A DNA stretch of 21,311 nucleotides from Clostridiales bacterium. Lineage in GTDB: Bacteria; Bacillota_E; Sulfobacillia; Sulfobacillales; JAIMBI01. Position numbers and translations under genes: made by a program. Under the pieces are notes generated by a model. That model saw only the letters and a list, made by a program, of their open reading frames with translations, had not been told where the DNA came from and did no database searches. Every line of letters starts with the position of its first letter. The stretch's first letter is position 1. The DNA lies in NCBI GenBank assembly GCA_027318915.1, contig DAHVOH010000058.1, forward strand, positions 1 to 21,311, given 5' to 3'. Shown one piece after another: positions 6,315 to 13,933 of the stretch.

Positions 6315-7187
6315 TCACCGGTCCCAGGACGCCAGCTGGTGCGCGATGTCCTCTTGGGCCTCCTTGGAGAGCGGAGCCTGCGGGGGAATCGGCGGGCCGA
6401 CGTCAAATCCCTGCTGCTGGAGGCCCGCCTTCACACAAGCCGCCAGTCCATACCGTTGAAAGACGCGGTTCAACTCCCAAAGCCGCTGCTGGAGAGGCCA
6501 CGCCTCCTGCCAGCGGCCCTGTCGTCCCCAGTCCACCAGCTGGCGACTCGCCTTGGGAACCAGGCAGACCGGCCCTCCCATCCAGCCCACCCCACCCATC
6601 ATCAGCACCACCAGGGGGATGTGCGCCGACGCGCTGAAGATTTCAAACCGCGGGCCAAAGCGGTTCAGCACGCTCAAGAGAAGCCCGGTGTTGCCGGACG
6701 CCTCCTTGAGGAATTGGATGTTGGACACGGGCTCCAACGCCTCGAGCAACTCGATGCTGAGCCCCCCGCCGATAAAGCGGGGATTGAAATACAGCCCCAC
6801 CGGACAATGGACGGCTCCGGCCACGTCGCGGAAATAGCCGGCCACGTCCCGCAGGGACAGCGGAAAATACGTGCTCAGCATCAGGATGAGCCCATCCACT
6901 CCCATCCGCTCATAGTCCCGCGCCTGCTGGATGGCGGACGCGGTGGAAAACGCTTCGACGCCCGGCACCACCGGGACCCGCCCCCGCGCGCTGTCCAGTG
7001 TCGCCTCCACCACCGCCCGCCGCTGGCTTTCGCCCAGATACGCCACCTCGCCGGTGCTGCCGAGCGGCGACAAGCCTTCGACGCCTTCGGCCAAGAGATG
7101 GTCCACCAGGCGCCCCATCACGTCGACGTCCACCGACCCGTTCGGACGCATCGGCGACACTAAGTACGCATACACGCCGGCCCGCAT
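6315..7187 (-). CDS. DapA-superfamily lyase/aldolase (class I, Schiff-base type), paralogue 1
   Basis: A 290-residue TIM-barrel protein of the dihydrodipicolinate synthase / N-acetylneuraminate lyase superfamily, which uses a lysine Schiff base with pyruvate or a related oxo acid. Visible motifs: the carboxylate-binding GSTGE at 43-47; the catalytic-type Tyr133 in GLYFNPRFIG; and the Schiff-base Lys161 in FLKEASGN. The usual YNVPxRT of true dihydrodipicolinate synthase, with its substrate-binding Arg, is replaced by YFNPRF, so lysine biosynthesis is unlikely. A 2-keto-3-deoxy sugar acid aldolase or dehydratase, or another catabolic lyase, is more likely. The ATG at 7185-7187 has AGAGGAG 8 nt upstream. 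It is divergent from the MurJ-type gene. A second superfamily member lies at 11426-12304 on the opposite strand, suggesting one shared catabolic theme. Confidence 0.88.
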   Translation of the reverse strand: MRAGVYAYLVSPMRPNGSVDVDVMGRLVDHLLAEGVEGLSPLGSTGEVAYLGESQRRAVVEATLDSARGRVPVVPGVEAFSTASAIQQARDYERMGVDGLILMLSTYFPLSLRDVAGYFRDVAGAVHCPVGLYFNPRFIGGGLSIELLEALEPVSNIQFLKEASGNTGLLLSVLNRFGPRFEIFSASAHIPLVVLMMGGVGWMGGPVCLVPKASRQLVDWGRQGRWQEAWPLQQRLWELNRVFQRYGLAACVKAGLQQQGFDVGPPIPPQAPLSKEAQEDIAHQLASWDR

Positions 7188-7619
7188 AGCCTCAGCTCCT
7201 CTCCCCATCACCTCTCGGGAACGACACGCCGCGGCGACCAACCCCGCGGCGGGAAGGCTCGCAGCACGGCCCGCCGCCCGCGCCGATCGTCGAAACCGCG
7301 CCCGGACCCGTCCGGGCGTCCCCTTCGGATCGGCGTGCCTTTCCATTCTCAACGGGGCCGGCGCCGGGAGCAACCGGTCAGAGGGCGTCGCGGGACGCGC
7401 GGTCGGGGTGGTGACAGGATTTTCTCGCACCCGACGCGAAGTGACCGGCAAGAGAGGGCTCAGCGTGCACCACCGTCGAGAATTGGGGCGACCGGTGACT
7501 TTCAGGAACGGTTCGGGCCGGCAGTGCCGAGGGGTCCCCCGGTGCCGGTCCACGCTTCGTCGCGGGGCGGCGCCGTGGCGGCCGTCCCCATGGCGCCGAC
7601 CCGTGGGGCGCCCGGCCCG
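7188..7619. other. Divergent intergenic region without a gene
   Basis: About 430 bp between two divergent genes. It must hold promoters for both, but I find no pair of good hexamers. A GC-rich palindrome (CGCCCGGAC-CC-GTCCGGGCG, 7299-7318) is the clearest element and could be an operator or a hairpin. The MurJ reading frame stays open upstream into this stretch, but the translation before about 7590 is Arg/Pro/Gly-rich and unlike the protein, so I treat it as non-coding. Confidence 0.4.
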
Positions 7620-9188
7620 ATGACGCCACGAACCCGGGCCGCATCCTGGATGCGCAGCCTGCACAGCCCCAATTCGTGGGCGATAGGCTCCCTGGTGTTG
7701 TTCGTCGGCACCCTCGCCTCGCGGGGTCTCGGATTTGTGCGCGAGCTGGCCATGGCCGCCCTCTTCGGCACGTCGGCCGCCACCGACGCCTGGCTCATGG
7801 CGAGCGTCGTGCCCAATCTGCTGTTCTCCACGGTCAACGCGGCCCTGGCCAATGTGGTGGTCCCGGTGCTGGCGCACCGGCGCGAAGAACCGCCACGCGA
7901 CGATGTTCTCTATGTGCGCGAAATGGTGGCCCTGGTGGGTGGCGTCACCGTCGGCCTCACCATCCTCGCGGAAGCGCTGGCGCCGATTCTGGTCCGTCTC
8001 TTGGCGCCCGGGTTCGCCGACGGGCAATTGCAGCGAACCATTCTGCTCACCCGCATCATGTTGCCCACCATCATCTTCTGGGCCGGAGCGGGCCTCGCCA
8101 TGGGTGTGCTGCAGGCCCGCGCCATCTACGCCCCCACCTCCGGCGCGCCCGTGCTGGTCAATCTGGTACGCATCGCCACCATCTTGATCTTCGGGCGCCT
8201 CTGGGGCATCACCGGCGTGGCCGTCGGCTTTGTCCTCGCGGTGGCCGGCCAGTGGCTGTATCTCCTGCCCGCCCTGACGGCGCAGGGATTCTCGCTGCGC
8301 CCCAAGTGGCAGATCCGCGACCCCCGCACGCGCCAGACGCTCCGCCTGACGGGACCGTTTTTGCTGACCAGCGGCACGGGGGCCCTGGGCGTGCTGGTGG
8401 ACCGCATCCTGGCTTCAAGCCTGCCGACCGGCAACATCGCGGCGCTGAACTATGCGTTTTTGCTGACGCAGCTGCCGCTCGGCTTGCTGGTCAACGCGGT
8501 ATCGTTGCCGGGATTCACCCGCCTGGCCGAAGAATGGAACGCGGCCCAGCGGGACCTGTTTGGGCGTGTGCTCCAAAAAACGCTGGAGCTGGCTCAGGTC
8601 ATCGCGGTGCCAAGCGCCGTGTTCCTACTCTTTGGCGCCGTCCCCCTAGTGCATCTCTTGTATCAGCGCGACGCCTTCACGACCCATTCCACCCAGCTGA
8701 CCGCGCATGTGCTCACGTATTGGGCGCTGGGTCTGCCCGCGTTTGCGGCCAGCATTGTGCTCGGCCGAAGCCTGTTTGCCCTGCGCGCCGTGCGTCCCAT
8801 GATCGCCATCAGCACGGTCACGGTCGCGTGCAACATTGCCGGCGATCTGCTCCTCATCCACCCCCTGGGCGCCGCGGGGCTGGCGTTCGCCACCAGCATC
8901 GCCAGCTGGATGGCCGCCGGGATGACCCTGTATTATTTGTTTCATCGCCGGCTGCTCCCGGACCGGTTTTTATCGCCGACCCTGGTTCTCCGATACGCGG
9001 TGGCCGCCCTCCTCACCGTGTGGGCGGCGCGGCTGGCGGTGGTGCCTCTCGGCGCCCTGCTGGCCTCGGGATTCGGGGGACGGGTGCTTGGCCTCGCCGC
9101 GCTGGCCGGGGTGGGCGGGGCGGTGTGGATCGGATCGCTGAGCGGAGGGCACTGGATTGTGAGCCGCCGGCAGGCCGGCCGCGGGTAA
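7620..9188 (+). CDS. murJ: MurJ/MviN-type lipid flippase (MOP superfamily)
   Basis: A 522-residue polytopic inner-membrane protein with more than ten hydrophobic segments. The N-terminal signature is characteristic of MviN/MurJ: SRGLGFVRELAMAALFGTSA (about 34-53), followed by DAWLMASVVPNLLF. MurJ flips lipid-linked peptidoglycan precursor (lipid II) across the membrane; some paralogues move other lipid-linked glycans. Length fits the family. The start is uncertain: ATG at 7620 (used), 7590 or 7650 are all in frame and none has a strong ribosome site. The gene is followed after 187 bp by the frlB-like gene on the same strand. Its place in a sugar-catabolism locus rather than a cell-wall cluster suggests an accessory paralogue, but that is inference. 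Confidence 0.85.
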   Translation: MTPRTRAASWMRSLHSPNSWAIGSLVLFVGTLASRGLGFVRELAMAALFGTSAATDAWLMASVVPNLLFSTVNAALANVVVPVLAHRREEPPRDDVLYVREMVALVGGVTVGLTILAEALAPILVRLLAPGFADGQLQRTILLTRIMLPTIIFWAGAGLAMGVLQARAIYAPTSGAPVLVNLVRIATILIFGRLWGITGVAVGFVLAVAGQWLYLLPALTAQGFSLRPKWQIRDPRTRQTLRLTGPFLLTSGTGALGVLVDRILASSLPTGNIAALNYAFLLTQLPLGLLVNAVSLPGFTRLAEEWNAAQRDLFGRVLQKTLELAQVIAVPSAVFLLFGAVPLVHLLYQRDAFTTHSTQLTAHVLTYWALGLPAFAASIVLGRSLFALRAVRPMIAISTVTVACNIAGDLLLIHPLGAAGLAFATSIASWMAAGMTLYYLFHRRLLPDRFLSPTLVLRYAVAALLTVWAARLAVVPLGALLASGFGGRVLGLAALAGVGGAVWIGSLSGGHWIVSRRQAGRG

Positions 9189-9375
9189 GGGCGCTCCGGC
9201 CCGCCACCAGGTCCGGGCGGTCGTGGACCCGACGCGATCGCGGACGCTCCCCACGGAACCCGGGCCGGTCGCTCCGCGCCATCGCCCGTTCCGAGACCGG
9301 CTGTCCACGGCAGCGGTCTCTCGGGCGGGGCTCCGGCGGCCGCCGCCCACACAGATTGTCAGGAGGAGGATCCCC

Positions 9376-10398
9376 GTGCCGGCTATCCAAGATGCGAGTC
9401 TGTTTTTTACCAGTGATGTCATCGCTCCCTCCATGCAGTTTTTGTTCGACCACGCCGAGGCGACGCTCGCCTCGGCCGCCGAGACGATGGTGCGCACCAA
9501 CATCCGGCGCATCTACGGCGTGGGCGGAGGCGCCTCGCTGTCGGCGCTCATGGGCCTCCAATACCTGCTCGGGCGATACTCCGAGCTCGATATGCACGCC
9601 AGGAACGGCTGGGAAGTGCCGACCGGCGCGCGTAGTCTGGCCGGTACGGCCATCGTGGCCACGTCCTACTCGGGCCAAACGCCCGAGGTGCTGGACACCG
9701 TGCGCCGCGGGCGGGACGCGGGTGCTTTCGTGCTGGCCCTCACCGATTCCGACGCGAGCCCGCTGGCCGGACTGGCGGATGTCACGGTGGCTTTTCGCTC
9801 CAAAGCCGTCTACATCGCGCCGCTCACGGCCGTCTATCTGCTCGGGGCTCACTTGCTGCGTCTCCGCGGGGAATCGGGGGAGACGGCCGCTCAACTGCGC
9901 CGCGACTTGCATCGCTTCCCCGATCGGGCCGGTGCCATCCGCGTCGCCGCGGGCGCTCGCGCCGAGGCGCTGGCGGGCGACCTGGCCGACCATTATTACG
10001 TGGTGGCGGGCGGCCCTCAGTACGGGCTCGGCTACAAACTGGCCCTCAGCGTCATCATCGAAAACCTGTGGACGCATGCGACCATCCTGCACAGCGGCGA
10101 ATTCTACCACGGGCCCATGGAAATTGTTCACCCGGGCGGCCCGACTTTTGTCCTCCTGCTGGGCGAAGACGCGACGCGTCCCGCCGCGGAGAACGTGGCG
10201 CGCTTCCTGGACGAGCGGCAGGCTTCGGTGCTGACTTTTGACAGTCGCCACGACGGCTCCTTCTCCGAGCTGATGGCGCCGTACCCGCTCTTCATCGCCA
10301 CGGAACTGTGGGTCATGTGGATGGCGGCCAAGATGGGGCACGACGTCGACGAGCGGCGCTACATGGGCAAGGTGTCGGCGACCTGGGGAGCCTTCTGA
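9376..10398 (+). CDS. frlB: SIS-domain fructosamine-6-phosphate deglycase, FrlB-like
   Basis: A 340-residue cytosolic protein with two sugar-isomerase (SIS) domains, about residues 40-165 (phosphosugar-binding TSYSGQTPE at 97-105) and about 200-325. FrlB cleaves fructoselysine 6-phosphate to glucose 6-phosphate and lysine; the related FraB acts on 6-phosphofructose-aspartate. The second half strongly resembles FrlB: IIENLWTHATILHSGEFYHG, GPMEIV, LLLGED and a C-terminal DERRYMG. Glu229 and His245 are 16 residues apart, the spacing I recall for the catalytic Glu214/His230 of Salmonella FraB. The GTG at 9376 is chosen because AGGAGGAGGA lies 5-6 nt upstream. It is followed after a single nucleotide by the kinase, a typical frlB-frlD pairing. 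No GlmS glutaminase domain is present, which argues against glucosamine-6-phosphate synthase. The exact amine substrate is unknown. Confidence 0.85.
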   Translation: MPAIQDASLFFTSDVIAPSMQFLFDHAEATLASAAETMVRTNIRRIYGVGGGASLSALMGLQYLLGRYSELDMHARNGWEVPTGARSLAGTAIVATSYSGQTPEVLDTVRRGRDAGAFVLALTDSDASPLAGLADVTVAFRSKAVYIAPLTAVYLLGAHLLRLRGESGETAAQLRRDLHRFPDRAGAIRVAAGARAEALAGDLADHYYVVAGGPQYGLGYKLALSVIIENLWTHATILHSGEFYHGPMEIVHPGGPTFVLLLGEDATRPAAENVARFLDERQASVLTFDSRHDGSFSELMAPYPLFIATELWVMWMAAKMGHDVDERRYMGKVSATWGAF

Positions 10399-10399
10399 C

Positions 10400-11212
10400 A
10401 TGGTGGTGGGCATCGGCGACAACTGTGTCGACCGCTACCCGGCGCCCATCCGGCGAACGTTTGCCGGCGGCAATGTGTTCAATGTCGTCGCCCAGTGCCT
10501 GCAGCACCATCATGCGGCCGTGTACTGCGGCTCGGTGGGAGACGATGCCGACGGCACCCTGATTCGCCGGGAGCTGGCGCGTCTCGGCGGCTCCCTTCGC
10601 TTCCTGCGCGTTGTCCCGGGCGGTCGGACCGGGGTGAGCCGCATTGCCCCGGGTCCGGACGGCGAACCCCGCATCATCGGCGAAGACTATGGCGTGAGCG
10701 GTGAGCCGCCCCTGGAGCCGGACCTCCGCGAACTGCTCTCTCGAGAACGCCCGCTCGTCCACCTCTCCACCAACGGCCACGCGCTGCGCGTGGCGCGTTT
10801 CGTGGAAGGCATAGACGCGCGCTTGTCCTGCGACTTCGGCTATCACTTGCCGGACGCGTCCCCCGCGGCGACCAAAGAGCTTTTGGGTCGGTTGACGTAC
10901 GCCTTCATTTCTGTCGGCGACGAGACCACGGACGCGGAGGCGCGACGCCTGTCCGAGACCGTGGCCCGCAACGGCCCGCGGCGCGTAGTCGTCAGCCGCG
11001 GGCGCCGCGGTGTCGTCGTCTGGTGGGACGACACCGTGGCTGAAGCCCCGGCGCATCCCCTGTCCGGGCCGGCGGTCGACACTCTGGGTGCCGGCGATGC
11101 CCTCATCGCAGGCATGTTGGCCTCCGTCGACGACGGGGGGACGCTTGCCCAGCATCTCGACCAGGGTCTCCGCTGGGCCCGGGACGCCTGCCTGCACCCC
11201 GGCGCCTTTTGA
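10400..11212 (+). CDS. frlD: PfkB-family sugar kinase, fructoselysine 6-kinase (FrlD)-like
   Basis: A 270-residue ribokinase-family enzyme predicted to phosphorylate a fructosamine (Amadori product) at C6 with ATP, making the substrate of the upstream deglycase. The N terminus, GIGDNCVDRYP, matches the diagnostic start of FrlD rather than of general ribokinases. A GGN substrate motif lies at 23-25, GSVGDDADG at 44-52, and the C-terminal PfkB signature DTLGAGDALIAG at 227-238 carries the catalytic base Asp233 and the anion-hole GAGD. The ATG follows the frlB-like stop by one nucleotide, so the two are almost certainly translationally coupled. The final HPGAF resembles the end of FrlD. 2-keto-3-deoxygluconate kinase or fructokinase are alternatives but fit the N terminus less well. 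Confidence 0.86.
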   Translation: MVVGIGDNCVDRYPAPIRRTFAGGNVFNVVAQCLQHHHAAVYCGSVGDDADGTLIRRELARLGGSLRFLRVVPGGRTGVSRIAPGPDGEPRIIGEDYGVSGEPPLEPDLRELLSRERPLVHLSTNGHALRVARFVEGIDARLSCDFGYHLPDASPAATKELLGRLTYAFISVGDETTDAEARRLSETVARNGPRRVVVSRGRRGVVVWWDDTVAEAPAHPLSGPAVDTLGAGDALIAGMLASVDDGGTLAQHLDQGLRWARDACLHPGAF

Positions 11213-11401
11213 TCCCCGAGACGCCCGGCCTCCGCCGTGGCCACGGGTTTCGGAGCCACGCCGACAGGAATCGCCGGAGCGCCGCCGAAGCCCTCTTCAC
11301 CGAGGGACGGGCCCGACGGACTCGGCGCGTCCGAGACCGTTCCGCCTTTGGTCCTGATCCGTCCCCGTCCCGCGTTCGTGGTGGTCCGGCCGCGGAAGAA
11401 G

Positions 11402-11419
11402 ACAAGGAGGACAAGGAGG
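11402..11419 (+). promoter_or_regulatory. Duplicated Shine-Dalgarno upstream of DapA paralogue 2
   Basis: The 9-mer ACAAGGAGG occurs twice in perfect tandem (11402-11410 and 11411-11419). The second copy is 6 nt from the ATG at 11426 and 9 nt from an adjacent ATG at 11429. This fixes the start region and gives two full anti-16S sites. Confidence 0.6.
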
Positions 11420-11425
11420 GTTCGG

Positions 11426-12304
11426 ATGATGGTGTCGGGCATTGTGCCGCCCATGGTGACCCCGTTCACGTCAGCGGACGAGGTGGACGAGCGGGCGCTC
11501 CGGGATGAGGTCGAGTATCTGCTGGACTGTGGGGTGGATGGTCTTTGCGTGACCGGGTCCACCGGCGAAGGAGCCGGTTTGACCCTCGAGGAATCCCGCC
11601 GGGCGGCGCAAATCGTGGTGGATCAGGTCCGGGACCGCTGTCCCGTCATCAGCGGCGTGATTCAGAACTCCACCCGCGTCGCCGTGGACTATGGACGGGC
11701 GGTGAAGGAGACGGGAATCGCCGGACTGCAGGTCACTCCGGTCCACTACTTGTTTCCTCCCGACGCGGACGCGAGCCTCGCCTTTTATCAAGCCATCGCC
11801 GCCTCGGTCAAGCTTCCCATCCTGATTTACAATGTGGTGCCCTGGGCGTTTCTGGAGCCCGCGGTGCTGATTCGCATTCTCCGCACCGAGCCGTTGGTGG
11901 TGGGGGTCAAGCAGAGCGGCGGCGACATGCACAAGCTGGCCGACCTGCTGGCCATGGCCGATCCGGAGGATCGCATCATGACGGCCATCGACGACCTGCT
12001 GCTGCCGTCTTTTCTGCTGGGTGCGCGCGGCGCCATCGCCGCCATCCTCACCGTGCTGCCCAAGCAGACGGTGAGCCTGTGGGCGGCGGCCCAAGCCAAC
12101 GACCTGGATCGGGCGCGCGCTCTGCACCGAGACCTCCTGAGCGTCTGGCGCGCCGTCGAGGGCCCCAACATGCCGGCTCGTGTCAAGTATGCGCTGGCGG
12201 CCCAAGGGCGCTCCGGGGGATTGGTGCGCCAGCCCAGCGCCGCCGTGGACGGCCCCGCCCAGGAGCGGATCCGGGGCGCGCTCGCGGCCGCCGGCGTCAT
12301 CTAG
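11426..12304 (+). CDS. DapA-superfamily lyase/aldolase (class I, Schiff-base type), paralogue 2
   Basis: A 292-residue TIM-barrel protein of the dihydrodipicolinate synthase / N-acetylneuraminate lyase superfamily. Motifs: IVPPMVTPF near the N terminus, GSTGE at 44-48, catalytic-type Tyr135 in ILIYNVVPW, and Schiff-base Lys162 in VVGVKQSGG. The canonical YNVPxRT is replaced by YNVVPW, removing the Arg that binds aspartate semialdehyde, so a catabolic aldolase or dehydratase acting on a 2-oxo acid derivative is more likely than lysine synthesis. The tandem ATG codons at 11426 and 11429 are both served by the duplicated ribosome site; I take the first. It lies 213 bp downstream of the frlD-like kinase on the same strand and may share its transcript. 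It is clearly diverged from the minus-strand paralogue at 6315-7187, so this is not a recent duplication. Confidence 0.9.
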   Translation: MMVSGIVPPMVTPFTSADEVDERALRDEVEYLLDCGVDGLCVTGSTGEGAGLTLEESRRAAQIVVDQVRDRCPVISGVIQNSTRVAVDYGRAVKETGIAGLQVTPVHYLFPPDADASLAFYQAIAASVKLPILIYNVVPWAFLEPAVLIRILRTEPLVVGVKQSGGDMHKLADLLAMADPEDRIMTAIDDLLLPSFLLGARGAIAAILTVLPKQTVSLWAAAQANDLDRARALHRDLLSVWRAVEGPNMPARVKYALAAQGRSGGLVRQPSAAVDGPAQERIRGALAAAGVI

Positions 12305-12357
12305 CCAACAAAGTCTGCGCCGCGCCGCCCGCCGCTCGGGATTCCCACCGCACGCAC

Positions 12358-12399
12358 CGACGCCGCCCGACATCCGCGTCCGGATGTGCGGCGGCGTCG
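12358..12399. terminator. Long hairpin between convergent genes
   Basis: Two 19-nt arms (12358-12376 and 12381-12399) pair at 17 of 19 positions around a 4-nt CGTC loop; the only mismatches are two adjacent bases (CG against CG at 12368-12369). It lies 54 nt past the stop of the plus-strand lyase gene and 23 nt past the stop of the minus-strand propeller gene, an ideal place for a bidirectional terminator. There is no immediate U-tract on either strand; GATTTCTCC lies 11-12 nt downstream on the plus strand. Confidence 0.7.
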
Positions 12400-12421
12400 C
12401 CTGCCTGCTGGATTTCTCCGC

Positions 12422-13933
12422 TCAGATCACGGGCACCTCGGCCCGGGTCAAGACCTCGGCCAAGGCTTCACGCTCCGCGGCCACGACCCGCCCCAATTCG
12501 GCGATGAGCTCCGCGGTCCGGGTCCGGCATTCCTGGAAGAGCGCGCGCGTCTGGGCCGTGGGCGCATAGTCGGCCGTATCGGCGATGGTGCGCAGATGCA
12601 TCAGCTGGTCCTCCAGCCGCGGGCCGAGCGCCATCGGCCGGAGCCCTTTCGGCGGAACCGGTTTGGCCAGCTGACCCTCGACGGCGTCGATGCGGGTGCG
12701 AAGCCCCTCCACCTGAGCGGCGACGGCTTCGTGGCCCGCCAAACCCTCGCTGCGCTTGACCCAGGCGTCGGCGCTGGCCTTGGCCGCCCGACTCTGGCGA
12801 ACCGCCGACCGGAGTTCATTGAGCACCGTGACGGCGTCGGTGACGAAGTCACGCTGCGCGGCCAAGTCATCGGCCGAAGCCGCCGTGCGGGGATCGGCCG
12901 TCACCACCAGGGGGACGGAGACGGTTCGGCCGCCGATGGCCAGCTCGGCGCGGTAAGTGCCCGGGACCACCAGGGCTCCGTCGGCCTCGCCCATGAACAG
13001 GTCGGCGTCGTCCAGCTTGTCCGGACCGGGATAGCGGAGATTCCAGACGAATCGGTGGGCGCCGGGCGTCGCCGACAGCGCCGGCTGGCTGTCGGCGGCG
13101 CTGGTGAAGGTCCGGACCACCGCTCCCGCCGGGTCGCGGATGGTGAGCGTGGCCACGGCGTCCTGCTCCACGCCGTCCGGCACCACGTAGTGCAGGACCG
13201 CGCCCTGGGGCGGGTTCTGGCCCCGGTCGGCAAAAACCGGCGCCTCGCCGTTCTCGCCCTTTGCCAGCAGATAATAACTGTCGCCCGCGGGCGCCTCCAA
13301 CACGATGGTCGGGTGCTCAATCTGGAGGTCTTTGGGCACCAGGAACCGCCCGGACATGCGGAAGCGAACGGTCGGCTTGGGTGGGAACAGCACCGGGCCG
13401 TCCTCGGGGACGTCCTGGCGAAAGCCGCTGATGTCGTCGAGAATCCAGAAGCTTCGCCCATGCGTCGCCGCCACCAGGTCGTCATCCCGGATGGCCAGAT
13501 CGTGGATGGGCACGACCGGCAGGTTCAACTGCAGCCGATGCCAGAGCGCGCCGTCGTCCCACGACACGTACACGCCGGACTCGGTCCCGGCAAACAGCAG
13601 TCCCGGCTTGACCGGATCGGCGCGAATCACCCGCGTGAAGTCGTCCGCGTCGATGCCGGCATCGATGCGGGTCCAGGTCCGGCCCAAGTCGCGGCTCTTC
13701 AGCAGGTACGGCGCGTTGTCGTCCCATTTGTAGCGGGTGGCCGCCACGTAGACGGTGTCCGGATCATGGGGCGAGGGCTCGATGAGGCTGATGAGAGCCC
13801 ACTCGGGCAGCAGGTCGGCGGGCGGGGTGACGTTCGTCCAGGTCTCACCCACGTCCGGGCTCACATGGATGAGCCCGTCGTCGGATCCCGCCCACAACAG
13901 CCCCGGGCACCAGCGGCGACTCCGCCAGCGCAA
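12422..13933 (-). CDS. C-terminal part of a frameshifted Asp-box/VPS10-type beta-propeller protein
   Basis: Continues the propeller protein encoded at 13845-15560 in another frame. The recognisable protein begins at LLWAGSDDGLIHVSPDVGETW, right after the junction near 13901; the few residues before it are out of frame. It carries three more Asp-box-like repeats (VSPDVGETW, LKSRDLGRTW, VSWDDGALW), a motif-rich stretch around HDLAIRDDDLVAATHGRSFWI, then a beta-sandwich-like region (about LTIRDPAGAVVRTF to VPGTYRAELAIGGRTVSVPL), and ends in a long helical, probably coiled-coil tail. Joined to the N-terminal part by removing one base, the product is about 1,045 residues, typical of bacterial VPS10/sialidase-like propeller proteins (often annotated glycosyl hydrolase). 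Its biochemical activity is unknown. A TTG at 13931-13933 is in frame but has no reason to be a real start. Confidence 0.8.
   Translation of the reverse strand: MRWRSRRWCPGLLWAGSDDGLIHVSPDVGETWTNVTPPADLLPEWALISLIEPSPHDPDTVYVAATRYKWDDNAPYLLKSRDLGRTWTRIDAGIDADDFTRVIRADPVKPGLLFAGTESGVYVSWDDGALWHRLQLNLPVVPIHDLAIRDDDLVAATHGRSFWILDDISGFRQDVPEDGPVLFPPKPTVRFRMSGRFLVPKDLQIEHPTIVLEAPAGDSYYLLAKGENGEAPVFADRGQNPPQGAVLHYVVPDGVEQDAVATLTIRDPAGAVVRTFTSAADSQPALSATPGAHRFVWNLRYPGPDKLDDADLFMGEADGALVVPGTYRAELAIGGRTVSVPLVVTADPRTAASADDLAAQRDFVTDAVTVLNELRSAVRQSRAAKASADAWVKRSEGLAGHEAVAAQVEGLRTRIDAVEGQLAKPVPPKGLRPMALGPRLEDQLMHLRTIADTADYAPTAQTRALFQECRTRTAELIAELGRVVAAEREALAEVLTRAEVPVI

Noticed and set aside
5445..7163. 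A 572-codon open frame on the plus strand across the M50 and first DapA-family genes
   Set aside because: It is antisense to two genes with clear catalytic motifs. Its translation is rich in Arg, His, Gln and Pro without motifs, as expected of the complement of GC-rich coding DNA.
6315..7187. Annotation as dihydrodipicolinate synthase (dapA)
   Set aside because: The YNVPxRT signature with its substrate-binding Arg is missing and no lysine or diaminopimelate genes are nearby.
7676..10234. An 852-codon open frame on the plus strand, running through the MurJ and FrlB-like genes in another frame
   Set aside because: It is out of frame with both real genes and Arg/Pro/Ser-rich. The MurJ and SIS motifs are in the other frame.
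9376..10398. Annotation as GlmS (glucosamine-6-phosphate synthase)
   Set aside because: The glutaminase domain and its N-terminal Cys are absent. The protein consists of the two SIS domains only and pairs with an FrlD-like kinase.
13895..13910. Programmed -1 frameshift in the propeller gene
   Set aside because: Restoring the protein needs a +1 shift (one base too many). The CCC GGG G phase is also wrong for a classical X XXY YYZ -1 heptamer, and no downstream stimulator is obvious.
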